Position numbers and translations under genes: made by a program
Assembly: GCA_965205995.1 (NCBI GenBank)
Contig: OZ242200.1
Location: forward strand, 3,844,001-3,908,000
Direction of reading: 5' to 3'
Source of the DNA: MPNO01 sp965205995
GTDB taxonomy: Bacteria; Pseudomonadota; Alphaproteobacteria; MPNO01
Length of the DNA: 64,000 nucleotides
The notes under the pieces: generated by a model
What the model was told of the DNA's origin: nothing
Databases searched by the model: none
What the model saw: only the letters and a program-made list of their open reading frames with translations
Shown here: piece by piece, positions 25,772 to 34,828 of the stretch
How positions within the stretch are numbered: position 1 is the stretch's first letter
Layout: every line of letters starts with the position of its first letter

Positions 25772-28111
25772 ATGGCGGAAGCGACGATCGGGCGGGCGCT
25801 GAAGCGGCGCGAGGACAAGCGGCTGCTGCGCGGCGGGGCGTGCTTCGTCGACGATTTCCAGCCCCCCGGGACCGCCCATATGGCGATCCTGAGGAGCCCC
25901 TTCGCGCACGCCCGAATCCGTTCGGTGGCGCTCGCCGGCGCGCGCGCCGCGCCCGGAGTGATCGATGCCTTCTCGGGCGCCGATCTCGACCGCCCGCTGC
26001 CGCAGATCCCGTTCCGCCTCGCCGGGCTCGCCGGGTTCGACCGCTTCCTGCAACCGCCGATCGCGACGACCAAGGCGCGCTTCGCCGGCGAGCCGGTCGC
26101 CGTCGTGGTCGCCGCCGACCGCTACGCCGCCGAGGACGCGCTGGCCCGCATCGAAGTCGATTACGACCCTCTCCCCGTGGTGGCCGATCCGGCGAGTGCG
26201 GCGGAGGCGGCGACGCTGGTGCACGAGGAGGCGGGCGGCAATGTCGCCATCCGCTACACCGTCGGGCGCGGCGATGCCGATGCCGCCTTCGCCGCCGCGC
26301 CCTACCGGCGCGGCGAGCGCTTCCGCACCCACCGCCAGACCGCTTTGCCGCTGGAGACCCGCGGGCTGGTCGGCGATTTCGCGGGCGGACGATCGCTCAG
26401 GCTCTGGGGGGCGGCCAAGGTCACCCATTTCAACAAGCGCGCGCTCGCCGCCGCGTTTGCGCTGCCCGAGGCGGCGGTCGAGCTGATCGCGCTCGATGTC
26501 GGCGGCGGCTTCGGGGTGCGCGGCGAGCTCTACCCGGAAGACTATCTGGTGCCGATCGCGAGCCGCCGAGCCGGCCGCCCGGTCAAGTGGATCGAGGACC
26601 GCCAGGAACATCTGATGGCGGCCAACCATTCGCGCGACATCGCGTGTTCGCTGGAGATCGCCGCCGAGCGCGACGGCACCATCCTCGCCTTGCGCGGCCG
26701 GGTGCTCGCCGATCTCGGCGCCTATGCGCGGACCAATGGCGGCATCGTGCCGGTGCGCACGGTGCAGTTCCTCCCCGGCCCCTACCGGATCCCCAATTTT
26801 TCCTGCGACGCCGAGATCGTGGTGACCAACCGCACGCCGACCGGCACCTATCGCGGCCCCGGCCGGTTCGAGGCCAATTTCTTCCGCGAGCGGCTGATCG
26901 ACCTGATGGCGGCGGATCTCGGGCTCGACCCGGCGGCGGTGCGGCTGGCCAACCTGCTCGGCCCGGACGAGCTCCCCTTCGCCATCGGCGAGCTGGTGCC
27001 GGGGGATGCCGATACCGCCTATGGAGCGGGCGACTACCCGGCGGCGCTCGCCCGGCTGCTCGACGAGGCGGGCTACGAGTCCTGGCGCAGCCGCCAGGGG
27101 GAGACCGGCGCCGACGGCAGGCGTCACGGGCTCGGCATCGCCTGTTTCGTCGAGAGCAGCGCCGCCGGGCCGCCCGAGCACGCAAGCATCGCCGCCGACG
27201 AGCGCGGCGGCATCGAATTGCGCGTCGGCGCGTCCTCCTTCGGCCAGGGGGTGGAGACCGGGATGGCGCAGATCGCCGCCGAGGCGCTCGAAATCCCGCC
27301 CGACGGGATCGTCGTCCGCCACGGCACCACCAGCCTGCTGCCCGACGGCAGCGGCAGCTATCACAGCCGCACCACGGTGATGGCGGGGAACGCGGTCGCC
27401 CTGGCCGCGGCCGCGTTCCGGGCGCGCTGCATGGCGCTGGCGGCTTTGCGCTGGAACGCCGAGGCCGACAGCCTCGCCTGGCGCGACGGTTGCGTCGCGC
27501 TTGCCGGCGGCGCGCCCGGCGAGGCCATCGGCATCGCGTCCCTCGCCGCCTACGCGCGGTCGCGCGGCGAGGCGCTCGAGGCATCGGCCCGGTTCGACAA
27601 CCGGGGCCAGGCCGCCTGGAGCGCGGGCGCGCATGCCGCGCATGTCGCGATCGACGTCGGGACCGGCGAGGTGGCGGTGCTCGGCTACCATCTGGTCGAG
27701 GAGCTCGGCCGGGTGCTCAACCCGATGCTGGTCGAGGGCCAGGCCGTCGGCGCGGCGGTGCAGGGGATCGGCGGCGCCCTGTTCGACCGCATCCGCCACG
27801 ACGCGGCGGGCCAGCTGCTGACCGCCAGCCTCGCCGACTACCCGGTGCCGGCGCCCGCCGAAATGCCGCGCATCGCCGCGCTCGCGCTGGAAACCCATCC
27901 GGCGGCGTCCAACCCGCTCGGCTTCAAGGGCGCGGGGGAGGGCGGCATCGTCGCCGCCGGCGCCGCCATCGCCAACGCGATCGCCCAGGCGCTCGGGCGA
28001 TCCGGCGCCGGGCCGACCGAGCTGCCGGCGTCGCCCGGCGACATTCTCCGCCTGCTGGAGGACGGCGAGGCAGCGCCTACGGAATCAGGCGGTAGCCGCC
28101 GCTCTCGGTGA
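25772..28111 (+). CDS. Xanthine dehydrogenase family molybdopterin-binding subunit, complete
   Basis: 779 residues, full length for the large subunit. The N-terminal REDKRLLRGGACFVDD is typical; GGGFGVRGELYPED lies near 245 and TYRGPGRFEANF near 360, and the catalytic Glu sits in FKGAGEGG near 725. It belongs to the same superfamily as the gene at 1-1962. The medium FAD and small [2Fe-2S] subunits are not adjacent, so partners must come from elsewhere. Its 3' end overlaps the converging response regulator gene by 35 bases. Confidence 0.92.
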   Translation: MAEATIGRALKRREDKRLLRGGACFVDDFQPPGTAHMAILRSPFAHARIRSVALAGARAAPGVIDAFSGADLDRPLPQIPFRLAGLAGFDRFLQPPIATTKARFAGEPVAVVVAADRYAAEDALARIEVDYDPLPVVADPASAAEAATLVHEEAGGNVAIRYTVGRGDADAAFAAAPYRRGERFRTHRQTALPLETRGLVGDFAGGRSLRLWGAAKVTHFNKRALAAAFALPEAAVELIALDVGGGFGVRGELYPEDYLVPIASRRAGRPVKWIEDRQEHLMAANHSRDIACSLEIAAERDGTILALRGRVLADLGAYARTNGGIVPVRTVQFLPGPYRIPNFSCDAEIVVTNRTPTGTYRGPGRFEANFFRERLIDLMAADLGLDPAAVRLANLLGPDELPFAIGELVPGDADTAYGAGDYPAALARLLDEAGYESWRSRQGETGADGRRHGLGIACFVESSAAGPPEHASIAADERGGIELRVGASSFGQGVETGMAQIAAEALEIPPDGIVVRHGTTSLLPDGSGSYHSRTTVMAGNAVALAAAAFRARCMALAALRWNAEADSLAWRDGCVALAGGAPGEAIGIASLAAYARSRGEALEASARFDNRGQAAWSAGAHAAHVAIDVGTGEVAVLGYHLVEELGRVLNPMLVEGQAVGAAVQGIGGALFDRIRHDAAGQLLTASLADYPVPAPAEMPRIAALALETHPAASNPLGFKGAGEGGIVAAGAAIANAIAQALGRSGAGPTELPASPGDILRLLEDGEAAPTESGGSRRSR

Positions 28112-28769
28112 CCAGGATGACGGCGTGCGACGGGTCGCGCTCGATCTTCTGGCGCAGCCGGTAGACATGGGTCTCCAGCGTGTGGGTGGTGACCCCGGAA
28201 TTGTAGCCCCAGACCTCGTTCAGCAGCACGTCGCGCGCGACCACGTTGGGCCCGGCGCGCAGCAGGAATTTGAGGATCGCCGATTCCTTCTCGGTGAGGC
28301 GGATCTTCTCGTCCCGCTCGCCGTCGATCAGCAGCTTGGCGCCCGAGCGGAAGGAGAACGGGCCGATGACGAAGACCGCGTCCTCGCTGCGCTCGTGCTG
28401 GCGCAGCTGCGCGCGCATGCGGGCGAGCAGCACGCCGAGCTTGAACGGCTTGCCGACATAGTCGTTGGCGCCCGATTCGAGGCCGAGAATGGCGTCGGCG
28501 TCGCTCGACGCGGCGGTCAGCATGATCACCGGCGCGCGGATGTCCGACTGGCGCAGGCGCCGGCAGACCTCGCGCCCGTCGGTATCGGGCAGGCCGACAT
28601 CGAGCAGGATCAGGTCGAAATGGCCGGACCTGGCGGCCTCCAGCGCCGCCGCGCCGTCGCCGACGGCTACGGTTTCGAACTCGCCGTCGATCTCAAGCTG
28701 CTCCGCGAGGGTCTGGCGCAGCACTTCGTCGTCGTCGACCAGCAGGATCTTCTTGCTTTGCCTCGCCAT
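28077..28769 (-). CDS. OmpR-family response regulator
   Basis: 230 residues: receiver domain 1-120 with acidic pocket VDDDE, phospho-acceptor Asp in ILLDVGLPD near 57 and Lys in GKPFK near 107; winged-helix DNA-binding domain 135-230 (THTLETHVYRLRQKIE). No histidine kinase lies next to it. A GGAGGGG ribosome site precedes the ATG at 28769. The 299 bases to the divergent transpeptidase gene presumably hold both promoters; nothing more specific is visible there. Confidence 0.92.
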   Translation of the reverse strand: MARQSKKILLVDDDEVLRQTLAEQLEIDGEFETVAVGDGAAALEAARSGHFDLILLDVGLPDTDGREVCRRLRQSDIRAPVIMLTAASSDADAILGLESGANDYVGKPFKLGVLLARMRAQLRQHERSEDAVFVIGPFSFRSGAKLLIDGERDEKIRLTEKESAILKFLLRAGPNVVARDVLLNEVWGYNSGVTTHTLETHVYRLRQKIERDPSHAVILVTESGGYRLIP

Positions 28770-29068
28770 CCAGCAGCACCCCTCCAAAACCTGTGCTCGG
28801 GCGCCCGATCTGCAAACCGGCCTCTCATTGCCCGGCGCCGCGAAGTGGGGCGGCATTCCGCGCCTGCTGTGAGGCCGGAGCCTCACAATCTAAGGTAGCC
28901 CAGTCGCTGCAGATTGTCATATGCTGTGCATGGGCGGAAAACATACATTTGCGGCATAGTGTCGCGACCGGCGAATCGCGCGACGGTTGTATTGGCCGCC
29001 GCCGGCTCTCCCCGGCGGAACCAAGTGCCCTGTTGCGGCACCCGCCGCCGGCGGGGTAACAAGCGGTC

Positions 29069-29581
29069 ATGACGCTTCGGGTGGCAGGCGACGGCACGGC
29101 GGTCTGGCGCGGACGGGAGCTGCGCTGCGCCGTGGGGCGCGCCGGCATCGCCGCGCGCAAGGCGGAGGGCGACGGGGCGACCCCGGCCGGCCGCTTCCCG
29201 CTGCGCCGCGTGCTCTACCGCGCCGACCGCATCGGGACGCCGCGCACCGGGCTTCCCTGCGCCGCCATCGCGCCGGCGGATTGCTGGTGCGACGCGCCGG
29301 GGGATGCGCATTACAACCGGGCCGTCCGCCACCCCTACAAGGCGCGCGCGGAACCTCTGTGGCGCGCGGATGCGTGCTACGACCTGCTCGCGGTGATCGG
29401 CTTCAACGACGACCCGGTGGTCGATCGCGGCGGCAGCGCGATCTTCCTCCACGTGGCCCGGCCGGGCTATGCGCCGACCGAGGGCTGCGTCGCGCTCGCG
29501 CTCGGCGACCTGTGCGCCGTCCTCGCCGGCTGGCGGCCGGAAGACCGGATCGAGATCGTCCGGGCGCCTCCGCCGCCATAG
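29069..29581 (+). CDS. L,D-transpeptidase (YkuD) family protein
   Basis: 170 residues consisting of little more than a YkuD catalytic domain: GDGATPAGRFPL near 35 and the active-site segment FLHVARPGYAPTEGCVAL near 130-147 with His and Cys. These enzymes form 3-3 peptidoglycan cross-links or attach proteins to the wall. No clear signal peptide is present, which is seen in a short alphaproteobacterial subgroup. It is divergent from the OmpR-type regulator. Confidence 0.88.
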   Translation: MTLRVAGDGTAVWRGRELRCAVGRAGIAARKAEGDGATPAGRFPLRRVLYRADRIGTPRTGLPCAAIAPADCWCDAPGDAHYNRAVRHPYKARAEPLWRADACYDLLAVIGFNDDPVVDRGGSAIFLHVARPGYAPTEGCVALALGDLCAVLAGWRPEDRIEIVRAPPPP

Positions 29582-29822
29582 GGATTCCCTATCCCGACCG
29601 CGAGACGAAAATATTGGCGGCCCGGCCGCCCCCGCCCCAACTCGAATCGTGAAGGTCCCTGTCGAACCGGGAGCGATCCGATGACAGACAAGAGAACCCG
29701 CCTCGTAGGACTTTTCGTTGCGATCCACCGCATCCTGGCCAGGCGCGCGGCGCGGGCCGGCGGCCGAGGCTCCGCCAGTTGATCCGGGCGGCGCGCCGGG
29801 CCGGGGCGCAAGGGAGGACGCC

Positions 29823-30401
29823 ATGCACGAACTCGCGACCCTGCGCGCGGAAAACGTCATCCGGGTCCCCGCGCGGTACGAGATCTGCCTGTTCGAGGCG
29901 GCGCTGTGGGCCGCCCCCGGCCCGGCCGCGCCTGCAATGCGGCCCGCCTTTACCGCGGGCGGCTTCCCGATGCCGCAGATCCGGCGCGACACCATGCTCA
30001 TCGTCGACGCCGGCATGGCGCTGCCGCCGGTGGGCGGCTATGTCGAGGAGGCCGGGCGCAACCGCGATATCGACGGCTGCTCGGCGACGCTGCTGGTGAT
30101 GCCGCCGAGGCGGGGCGATCCCTGCGTCAACCATCTGCATATCGCTGCCGGCACCGTGCAGACCGGGCATCGCCACCCGAGCGAGCGGATCGGCATGGTG
30201 GTCCGCGGGCGCGGCCTCGCGCATCACGAGGCGGGCCCGCCGATGGTGCTCTACCCCGGAAGGGCGTGGCGGGTCCTCGCCGGCGAGCGCCACCGCTTCG
30301 AGACCGGCGGCGAAGCGCTCGACATCCTCGTGTTCCAACCCGACAGCGAATGGGCCGCGGCCGGCGAAGCCCAGCGGATGCCGGACGCGACGATCGTCTG
30401 A
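29823..30401 (+). CDS. Cupin domain-containing protein
   Basis: 192 residues. The cupin core lies in the second half: HLHIAAGTVQTGHRHPSERIGMVVRG near 108-133 carries the first His cluster, and GERHRFETGG near 155 the second. The N-terminal third is not recognised. A possible dioxygenase, isomerase or sensor, function unassigned. The ATG at 29823 follows GGAGGACGCC. Confidence 0.75.
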   Translation: MHELATLRAENVIRVPARYEICLFEAALWAAPGPAAPAMRPAFTAGGFPMPQIRRDTMLIVDAGMALPPVGGYVEEAGRNRDIDGCSATLLVMPPRRGDPCVNHLHIAAGTVQTGHRHPSERIGMVVRGRGLAHHEAGPPMVLYPGRAWRVLAGERHRFETGGEALDILVFQPDSEWAAAGEAQRMPDATIV

Positions 30402-30422
30402 CGCGGCGCGGGCGGGGCCGGT

Positions 30423-30650
30423 TCAGCCATCCTTCGCGTGCAGGCGATCGAGCTCGGCGAGCACCTCCAGCCCGCGCGCGGGGTCGCCGAGGCCCGCCCG
30501 CGCGCGGAACCGCATCTCCGTGTCGTGTTCGGCCAGCGCCCGCACCGACAGCTCCTGCATCAGCTTGTTGAGGCTCACGCCACGCCGCGCGGCCATCGCC
30601 GCGAGACGGTCGCGCTGGGCGTCGGGAAGCCGGATCGTCAGGGTCGCCAT
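30423..30650 (-). CDS. CopG/HicB-like ribbon-helix-helix protein
   Basis: 75 residues: MATLTIRLPDAQRDRLAAMA starts an RHH fold (strand, helix, then GVSLNKLMQELSVRAL). Such proteins are antitoxins or small repressors. No toxin gene is next to it. One base separates its ATG from the stop of the STAS gene upstream, so they are cotranscribed. Confidence 0.8.
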   Translation of the reverse strand: MATLTIRLPDAQRDRLAAMAARRGVSLNKLMQELSVRALAEHDTEMRFRARAGLGDPARGLEVLAELDRLHAKDG

Positions 30651-30651
30651 G

Positions 30652-31059
30652 TCAGCCGCTCTCCTTCAGCCAGTGGAAAATACTACCCTCATCCCGAGTA
30701 GGCCCGCCAGCGCCGTATCGAGGGTCGCCCAGCGCGGCGCGCGCGTCCGCCATGGTCTCGCGGATCGTCAGAATTCGGTCGAAACCGGCGATCCTGAACA
30801 CCGCGCGGACGGGGCCGGGAAGGGCGCAGAGGACCAGCCTCGCGTCCTGGCGTCGAAGCAGGTTCGCGGTCAGCAGCATGACCCGGAGCCCGGCGCTGCC
30901 GATATAGTCGAGCCGCGCCAGATCCAGGATAACGCCCCGGTCGGTGTCGTCGATCGCGTGCCGCAATTCCTCCTCGAATACGGCGGCGTTGGCAATATCC
31001 ACCCGTCCGGTTACGTCGACAAACAAGACGTCGTCCTGTCGTTCGGTGGTCAAATCCAT
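30652..31059 (-). CDS. STAS-domain protein (anti-sigma factor antagonist type)
   Basis: 135 residues. The STAS domain covers about 1-108, with ILDLARLDYIGSAGLRVML near 45-63; the Ser in YIGSAG is the usual phosphorylation site of SpoIIAA-like proteins. It should take part in a partner-switching cascade with a kinase and sigma regulator encoded elsewhere. The last 25 residues (DPRYGAGGPTRDEG...) are encoded by a dispersed palindromic repeat that entered the gene end. Confidence 0.85.
   Translation of the reverse strand: MDLTTERQDDVLFVDVTGRVDIANAAVFEEELRHAIDDTDRGVILDLARLDYIGSAGLRVMLLTANLLRRQDARLVLCALPGPVRAVFRIAGFDRILTIRETMADARAALGDPRYGAGGPTRDEGSIFHWLKESG
30687..30724. repeat. Dispersed palindromic repeat, copy 4 (inside the STAS gene end)
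   Basis: One unit, CTCATCCCGAGTAGG to CCGTATCGAGGG, lying within the coding region. Unlike the other copies it is translated and supplies the C-terminal residues of the STAS protein. Confidence 0.8.
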
Positions 31060-31690
31060 CGTTTCCCCGCCATGCGGTCCGGCCCGGCCGGCTGAGCGGG
31101 AGCCGGAGCGGCGCGCCGCCGACCCGGTCGCCGCCTTGAGGGCGCGGGCGAATTGGAGCGGGCCGAGGCAGGCACCGCCCGCTAAAATCTCTACGATGTA
31201 TCCCGGGCGCCGGTGTCCGCCCAAACCAGCCATGCCGCCGTCCTCCCAAGCGACTCCATCGGATAACATCGGCAGCGGGCGAACCCTGGCGGCACTTCTT
31301 TTATCGGGTCAACCGGGTGACCGAATTCCGGTGCGCGAAACGCAAGGGACGGCAACAGGACAGCAAGCCCCGGCAAGACTGTCGGCGGGCGTCGGTCCAG
31401 TATGCCGGCGGGGCATATAAATCGTTGCAATCGGCATAGGTATTTTCGGGATGACAGGTGTTGACGGGATTGGAGCGTAGCGGTTTCAAGTGGAACCGCT
31501 CCCCTTGGCTCCCGTCATGGTCGGACGAACCCGTCCCCGCGAAGGCGGGGGCCAGTCATGACGAGGTAAAATCAACCCCGGGCGGAGGAGGACCGGAGAC
31601 GAAACCGGCTCGCTGCCGGAAAATCGACCGGGCGTTCGAGGACCCGGCGGCGGGTCCCGAACGGGTTTTCGATTCCGAGCTGCGCCTTGG
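31060..31690. other. Gene-free stretch of 631 bp
   Basis: No supported gene. It contains two small palindromes: AGCGGTTTCAAGTGGAACCG at 31479-31498, continuing 2 bases, and the hairpin CCCCGC-GAAG-GCGGGG at 31535-31550. Both are of the kind found dispersed in alphaproteobacterial intergenic DNA. Composition shifts to lower GC toward the next gene. Confidence 0.6.
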
Positions 31691-32110
31691 TCAGGCGGCC
31701 TCGAGTTTCAGGATCTCGGTTTCCACATAGGTCCGGAATTCGGTGCCCGTGGTAAAGCAGCGGAACCCCGCGGCGCTGGCGAGCGACAATATTTCCGCCG
31801 TTTCGTTCAACAGGACGGCCACGGGCTGGGTCAGACCGGGCTGCAGCCCCTCCGGCCATGCCAGGTCGAACACCGCCTTCTGCGCGCCGGTCGCCTCGTC
31901 GGCATGGTCGAAGCCCAATTGCCCACGCGGAAGGCGCTGTGTTTCGAGCCAGTCGTTGAGCGCTTCCAGCTCCGCTTCCTCGGTTTCGCTGGCAATCCCC
32001 CCCAGCGGAGCCAAATCCGGTTCCGCGATCTCGGGCGAGGGCGCGGAAATCCACCCGGTTTCGCCGTGAAGCAGATCGGCGAAACGCTGAGAAGGATGCA
32101 GTGCCTTCAA
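31691..32110 (-). CDS. Hypothetical protein, possibly a C-terminal fragment
   Basis: 139 residues from a TTG at 32110; no ATG is available before an in-frame stop. The sequence is acidic with a compact second half (AVLLNETAEILSLASAAGFRCFTTGTEFRTYV) that looks like a folded C-terminal domain of a larger protein. I do not recognise it. It begins the lower-GC stretch of small minus-strand genes. Confidence 0.45.
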   Translation of the reverse strand: MKALHPSQRFADLLHGETGWISAPSPEIAEPDLAPLGGIASETEEAELEALNDWLETQRLPRGQLGFDHADEATGAQKAVFDLAWPEGLQPGLTQPVAVLLNETAEILSLASAAGFRCFTTGTEFRTYVETEILKLEAA

Positions 32111-32134
32111 AATAAGGGAGGTGCTTCGCCGCGC

Positions 32135-32374
32135 CTACTCACTCTTTAAGGCATTCTCGACCAGATGCAGATACCGTTGTACAAGTAACAGTGTCTCTAT
32201 CGCATCGTCGTCCACCGGAAGCTTATTCGGGTTATCCTGAATTTCCCGAATCATACGGTCGATCAGAATGGGGAACATCGGCGGCTGCGGAGCGTGCTTA
32301 TCGAATGTGGGTGCGAGCGCGGCGACTAGCACTGCCGCTCCCGACATGGGAAGAGATGTACGGTCATCACTCAT
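32135..32374 (-). CDS. Hypothetical small protein
   Basis: 79 residues, no recognised domain. A strong AAGGAG ribosome site lies 7-8 bases before the ATG, which supports a real gene. The C-terminal half (DDDAIETLLLVQRYLHLVENALK) is predicted helical. It follows the terminator-like hairpin at 32401-32430 on the same strand. Confidence 0.6.
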   Translation of the reverse strand: MSDDRTSLPMSGAAVLVAALAPTFDKHAPQPPMFPILIDRMIREIQDNPNKLPVDDDAIETLLLVQRYLHLVENALKSE

Positions 32375-32400
32375 GACAACTCCTTCTTGTCGTGGGTATG

Positions 32401-32430
32401 GAGCCCCGCCGGTGGCAGCCGGCGGGGCTC
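32401..32430. terminator. Strong hairpin, probable terminator
   Basis: A perfect 12-bp stem GAGCCCCGCCGG/CCGGCGGGGCTC with a 6-base loop. It stands right after the stop of the secreted-protein gene (minus strand). There is no clear T-run, so it may be Rho-assisted or only slow transcription. Confidence 0.6.
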
Positions 32431-32432
32431 TC

Positions 32433-32879
32433 CTAATCTCGATCGAGACACTCCAGCAGCGGAGCGTAGTTCCGTTTGGTGGTGACTAGGCCGAGATCGT
32501 CACCCGGTCTTTCCTTGAGACCAATCTGGATCGTGTCTGCGATGGCCTTCGCTCCCGGTGAATTGCTTTGAAGAGTCGTCGGGTTCGGATAGGTGATTCC
32601 CGATATGGAGGACTTCCAGATGGTGATGCTCGCTATGTGCTCTCCTTCGGCGATAAGGGGAATGGTCACGATCTTCTTCCCGCACGTGATTGAGCGGGAC
32701 AGGCCGATAGCCCTTGACCGGGCCCTTGATCTCGCCCGGAGCTGCACTTCTTCTTCGATCCGTTCCTCCAGTGTTTTGGCGAACGGGTTGTCGGGACTGT
32801 ATTTCTTGTGGTCTTGAGCGGTGGCGGTGCTAGACCCGATGACGAGAGCGACCGCAACGGCTCTAGCGATCCCGAACAT
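32433..32879 (-). CDS. Hypothetical secreted protein
   Basis: 148 residues with a signal peptide (MFGIARAVAVALVIGSSTATAQ, likely cut near residue 22) and a mature domain rich in charged residues with two Cys (TCGKK near 66 and the penultimate LLECLDRD). A disulfide is possible. No family recognised. An AAGGGGA ribosome site precedes the ATG. It is followed by a strong hairpin. Confidence 0.65.
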   Translation of the reverse strand: MFGIARAVAVALVIGSSTATAQDHKKYSPDNPFAKTLEERIEEEVQLRARSRARSRAIGLSRSITCGKKIVTIPLIAEGEHIASITIWKSSISGITYPNPTTLQSNSPGAKAIADTIQIGLKERPGDDLGLVTTKRNYAPLLECLDRD

Positions 32880-33020
32880 TTCGGTTCCCCTTCTATCCGT
32901 TGACGAAGTACGACAATGGACTTGGCTCTAGGCGAGCAGGGAGGCACCGCATGAGCAAGCAGCCGCCCGCGACGGACGCAACGCCGGAGGCCTTGGTTCG
33001 GGCGCTGGCACGGCTTGGGC

Positions 33021-33329
33021 CTAGTTCGGACGGTCAGCGTCCCTCTCCACCAGACTCTGATACAGAAGCGTCTCATGGCGGATCCACCGAATCCGGGAAA
33101 GCTCCTCAAAGAACTGGGGCGTCAGGTCGGTTCCGACCAACCGCTCCGCCCGAAAGTCTAAATGTTCCAACAAGCGGGCGAATGATGCCGGATCGTCTTG
33201 CTCGCCAGATGATCGCGGAGATAGAGGATGCGTTTCGGGAACGTCGCGTACCGAATCGGGATCTAGAATGCTTCCAATGGTCGCGGCAATGAATGTGGCC
33301 ACCGCTTCGCGGCTGAACTCAGGCTCCAT
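33021..33329 (-). CDS. Hypothetical protein
   Basis: 102 residues, soluble and mixed-charge (FARLLEHLDFRAERLVGTDLTPQFFEELSRIRWIRHE). No recognised domain. A GGGAAG sequence stands 9 bases before the ATG. The opposite strand also has a 130-codon frame (32900-33292), but its composition is less protein-like. It is kept with moderate confidence as part of the minus-strand gene run. Confidence 0.5.
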   Translation of the reverse strand: MEPEFSREAVATFIAATIGSILDPDSVRDVPETHPLSPRSSGEQDDPASFARLLEHLDFRAERLVGTDLTPQFFEELSRIRWIRHETLLYQSLVERDADRPN

Positions 33330-33463
33330 GACGGCACTTCCCGTACCCCGTTTGAGACCGGATGGTCGCGATCCGTCAGGCCGCCGTCAACCTTTGTCTA
33401 CAATCCCCAAAAAATTGGTTCGGTATTCACGTCCTTGCGGTCTACTGCACAGGACCGGCCCTG

Positions 33464-33676
33464 TTATCCGTCAGCATTAACTTCTATTTTAGCGCGCTCT
33501 TTTCCGTGATCGGCGATACCCTGGCCGACGACGTAGGCCATGATCGGAGACAGAATCGGCATGAGTTCGTCTGTCGTGACATCCCAGCCGAGCTTCGCCC
33601 CGCCTGCGACTATTGCTGCAGCGATGGCGGTCAGAGCTTTCTTGGACCTTGCAAGGTCGCAGATAGCATTCCACAT
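33464..33676 (-). CDS. Small membrane protein, holin-like
   Basis: 70 residues: MWNAICDLARSKKALTAIAAAIVAGG begins with an amphipathic helix and a membrane segment (about 14-27), a second hydrophobic stretch follows (LSPIMAYVVGQGIAD), then a charged tail. The size and layout match phage holin-like or small phage membrane proteins. AAAGGAA lies 8 bases before the ATG at 33676; a longer frame from 33727 has no ribosome site. Confidence 0.6.
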   Translation of the reverse strand: MWNAICDLARSKKALTAIAAAIVAGGAKLGWDVTTDELMPILSPIMAYVVGQGIADHGKERAKIEVNADG

Positions 33677-33699
33677 CGGGTGTTCCTTTCTGAGAATAA

Positions 33700-34125
33700 A
33701 TGGTTGGTAAGCTGTATTGCTCGCCAAAATATTTCATCCTTGACGCGAGAGGTCAGGGGCATCGTTTGGGTGGAACCGCCAAGGCTGCCTCGGAGAGGAT
33801 TGTCGAAATTGTTCTGGCTCGGAACATGGGAGAAGGGCCTGAGCCGAGAGATCTTATGCCTTGCAAGCGGCCCCCTGATAGCGAGCCTCCGGCCGACCTT
33901 ATCGAGACCGAGGGTTTCACCGTGGAAGTGCTTCATATGGCGTGCTTCGTCGAGTTCTTAGCGTTCAAGTCCGGGGTGGCGAGCATTGAGGAAGTGCCGG
34001 GAGAGCGCGGGATGGCCCTTAATACGGATCTTGGTGAGGGAAATCCCTTCCTTGCGAGCCCCACCGAGGTGGTGCGGATGACTCGCCAAATCGACCGGTT
34101 CCCCCCCGGCTATCCATACGGATAG
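33700..34125 (+). CDS. Hypothetical protein, uncertain
   Basis: Up to 141 codons on the plus strand. The second part (ETEGFTVEVLHMACFVEFLAFKSGVASIEEVPGERGMA) has plausible protein composition; the first 40 codons do not, so the true start may be an internal ATG such as 33826. No family recognised and no clear ribosome site. It lies between oppositely oriented small genes. Confidence 0.35.
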   Translation: MVGKLYCSPKYFILDARGQGHRLGGTAKAASERIVEIVLARNMGEGPEPRDLMPCKRPPDSEPPADLIETEGFTVEVLHMACFVEFLAFKSGVASIEEVPGERGMALNTDLGEGNPFLASPTEVVRMTRQIDRFPPGYPYG

Positions 34126-34128
34126 TCG

Positions 34129-34323
34129 CTATTCATCGTCTTGCGTTTTGTCTCGGATGACGGTCGTGCTGGCGGCATCGCGAACGGCGTTCGTGCCCCG
34201 TGTGGCGTTGCTCTTCGTCGGATACATCTCGGACGTGGCGACGGGTTCGCCGTTCGACGCGATCACATTAAAATAGAACTGTCCGTCTTTTGACTTTCTA
34301 AGTTCGTAGTATGCTTCCGCCAT
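34129..34323 (-). CDS. YegP family (DUF1508) protein
   Basis: 64 residues: YYELRKSKDGQFYFNVIASNGEPVATSEMY is the DUF1508 repeat (one copy; many relatives have two), with S-K-S and a final NAVRDAA. The family is small, widespread and of unknown function. The ATG at 34323 is preceded by GGAAAAG. Confidence 0.85.
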   Translation of the reverse strand: MAEAYYELRKSKDGQFYFNVIASNGEPVATSEMYPTKSNATRGTNAVRDAASTTVIRDKTQDDE

Positions 34324-34353
34324 GATCTTTTCCGTAGTAGGAGGGCGGTACAC

Positions 34354-34828
34354 TTGACCAGCTCGCAGAAATTATAGGGTTCCGGCGTTTTCAAAAGCTC
34401 GTCTCATGCACTGTCCAAGGTTTCACGAGGCTACACGCGTCCGGCGATCTAGAGATATAATCAAAAGGTACAAAGACATAAATGAAACAAATATACCCGT
34501 CTACTATCCGGGGGTAGTAGATGCGTGGTTCGGCTCCATCGTAAGACGCAATGACCGGCGCTGGAAGGCGGCCTAATGTGCTGATTTCCGGGCAGGATGC
34601 GGCACCGTGCTCGAAGATCCGGTCGTAGAGCCCGAAGCGGACGTAAAATCCGCCTGGGGGCCGGCTTCCCCGGTGTCGAATTCCTACCGGTTCCGCGGCG
34701 TGACGGAGGTTCGGCTTCGGCGCATGTCCGGGTCGGACGGCGCAGCCCTGTCGGCGCGCTGCCTGTCGAGCCGGCAAAGCCCAACGGTTTCACTTTGTAA
34801 TTTTCAGACAACGGATAGCGAGGACTCG
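34354..34828. other. Stretch of 475 bp with no convincing gene
   Basis: Open frames exist on both strands (minus 34391-34777; plus from 34607), but neither has a family match or a ribosome site. The plus frame contains a short porin-like SYRFRG motif that may be a remnant. The 5' part is AT-rich. Confidence 0.4.

Noticed and set aside
25733..27898. Long minus-strand frame opposite the second Mo hydroxylase
   Set aside because: Antisense shadow, as for other long GC-rich frames such as 36718-38661.
32900..33292. Plus-strand frame of 130 codons
   Set aside because: Low-complexity Ser/Pro/Arg content; the opposite-strand frame fits the run of minus-strand genes better.
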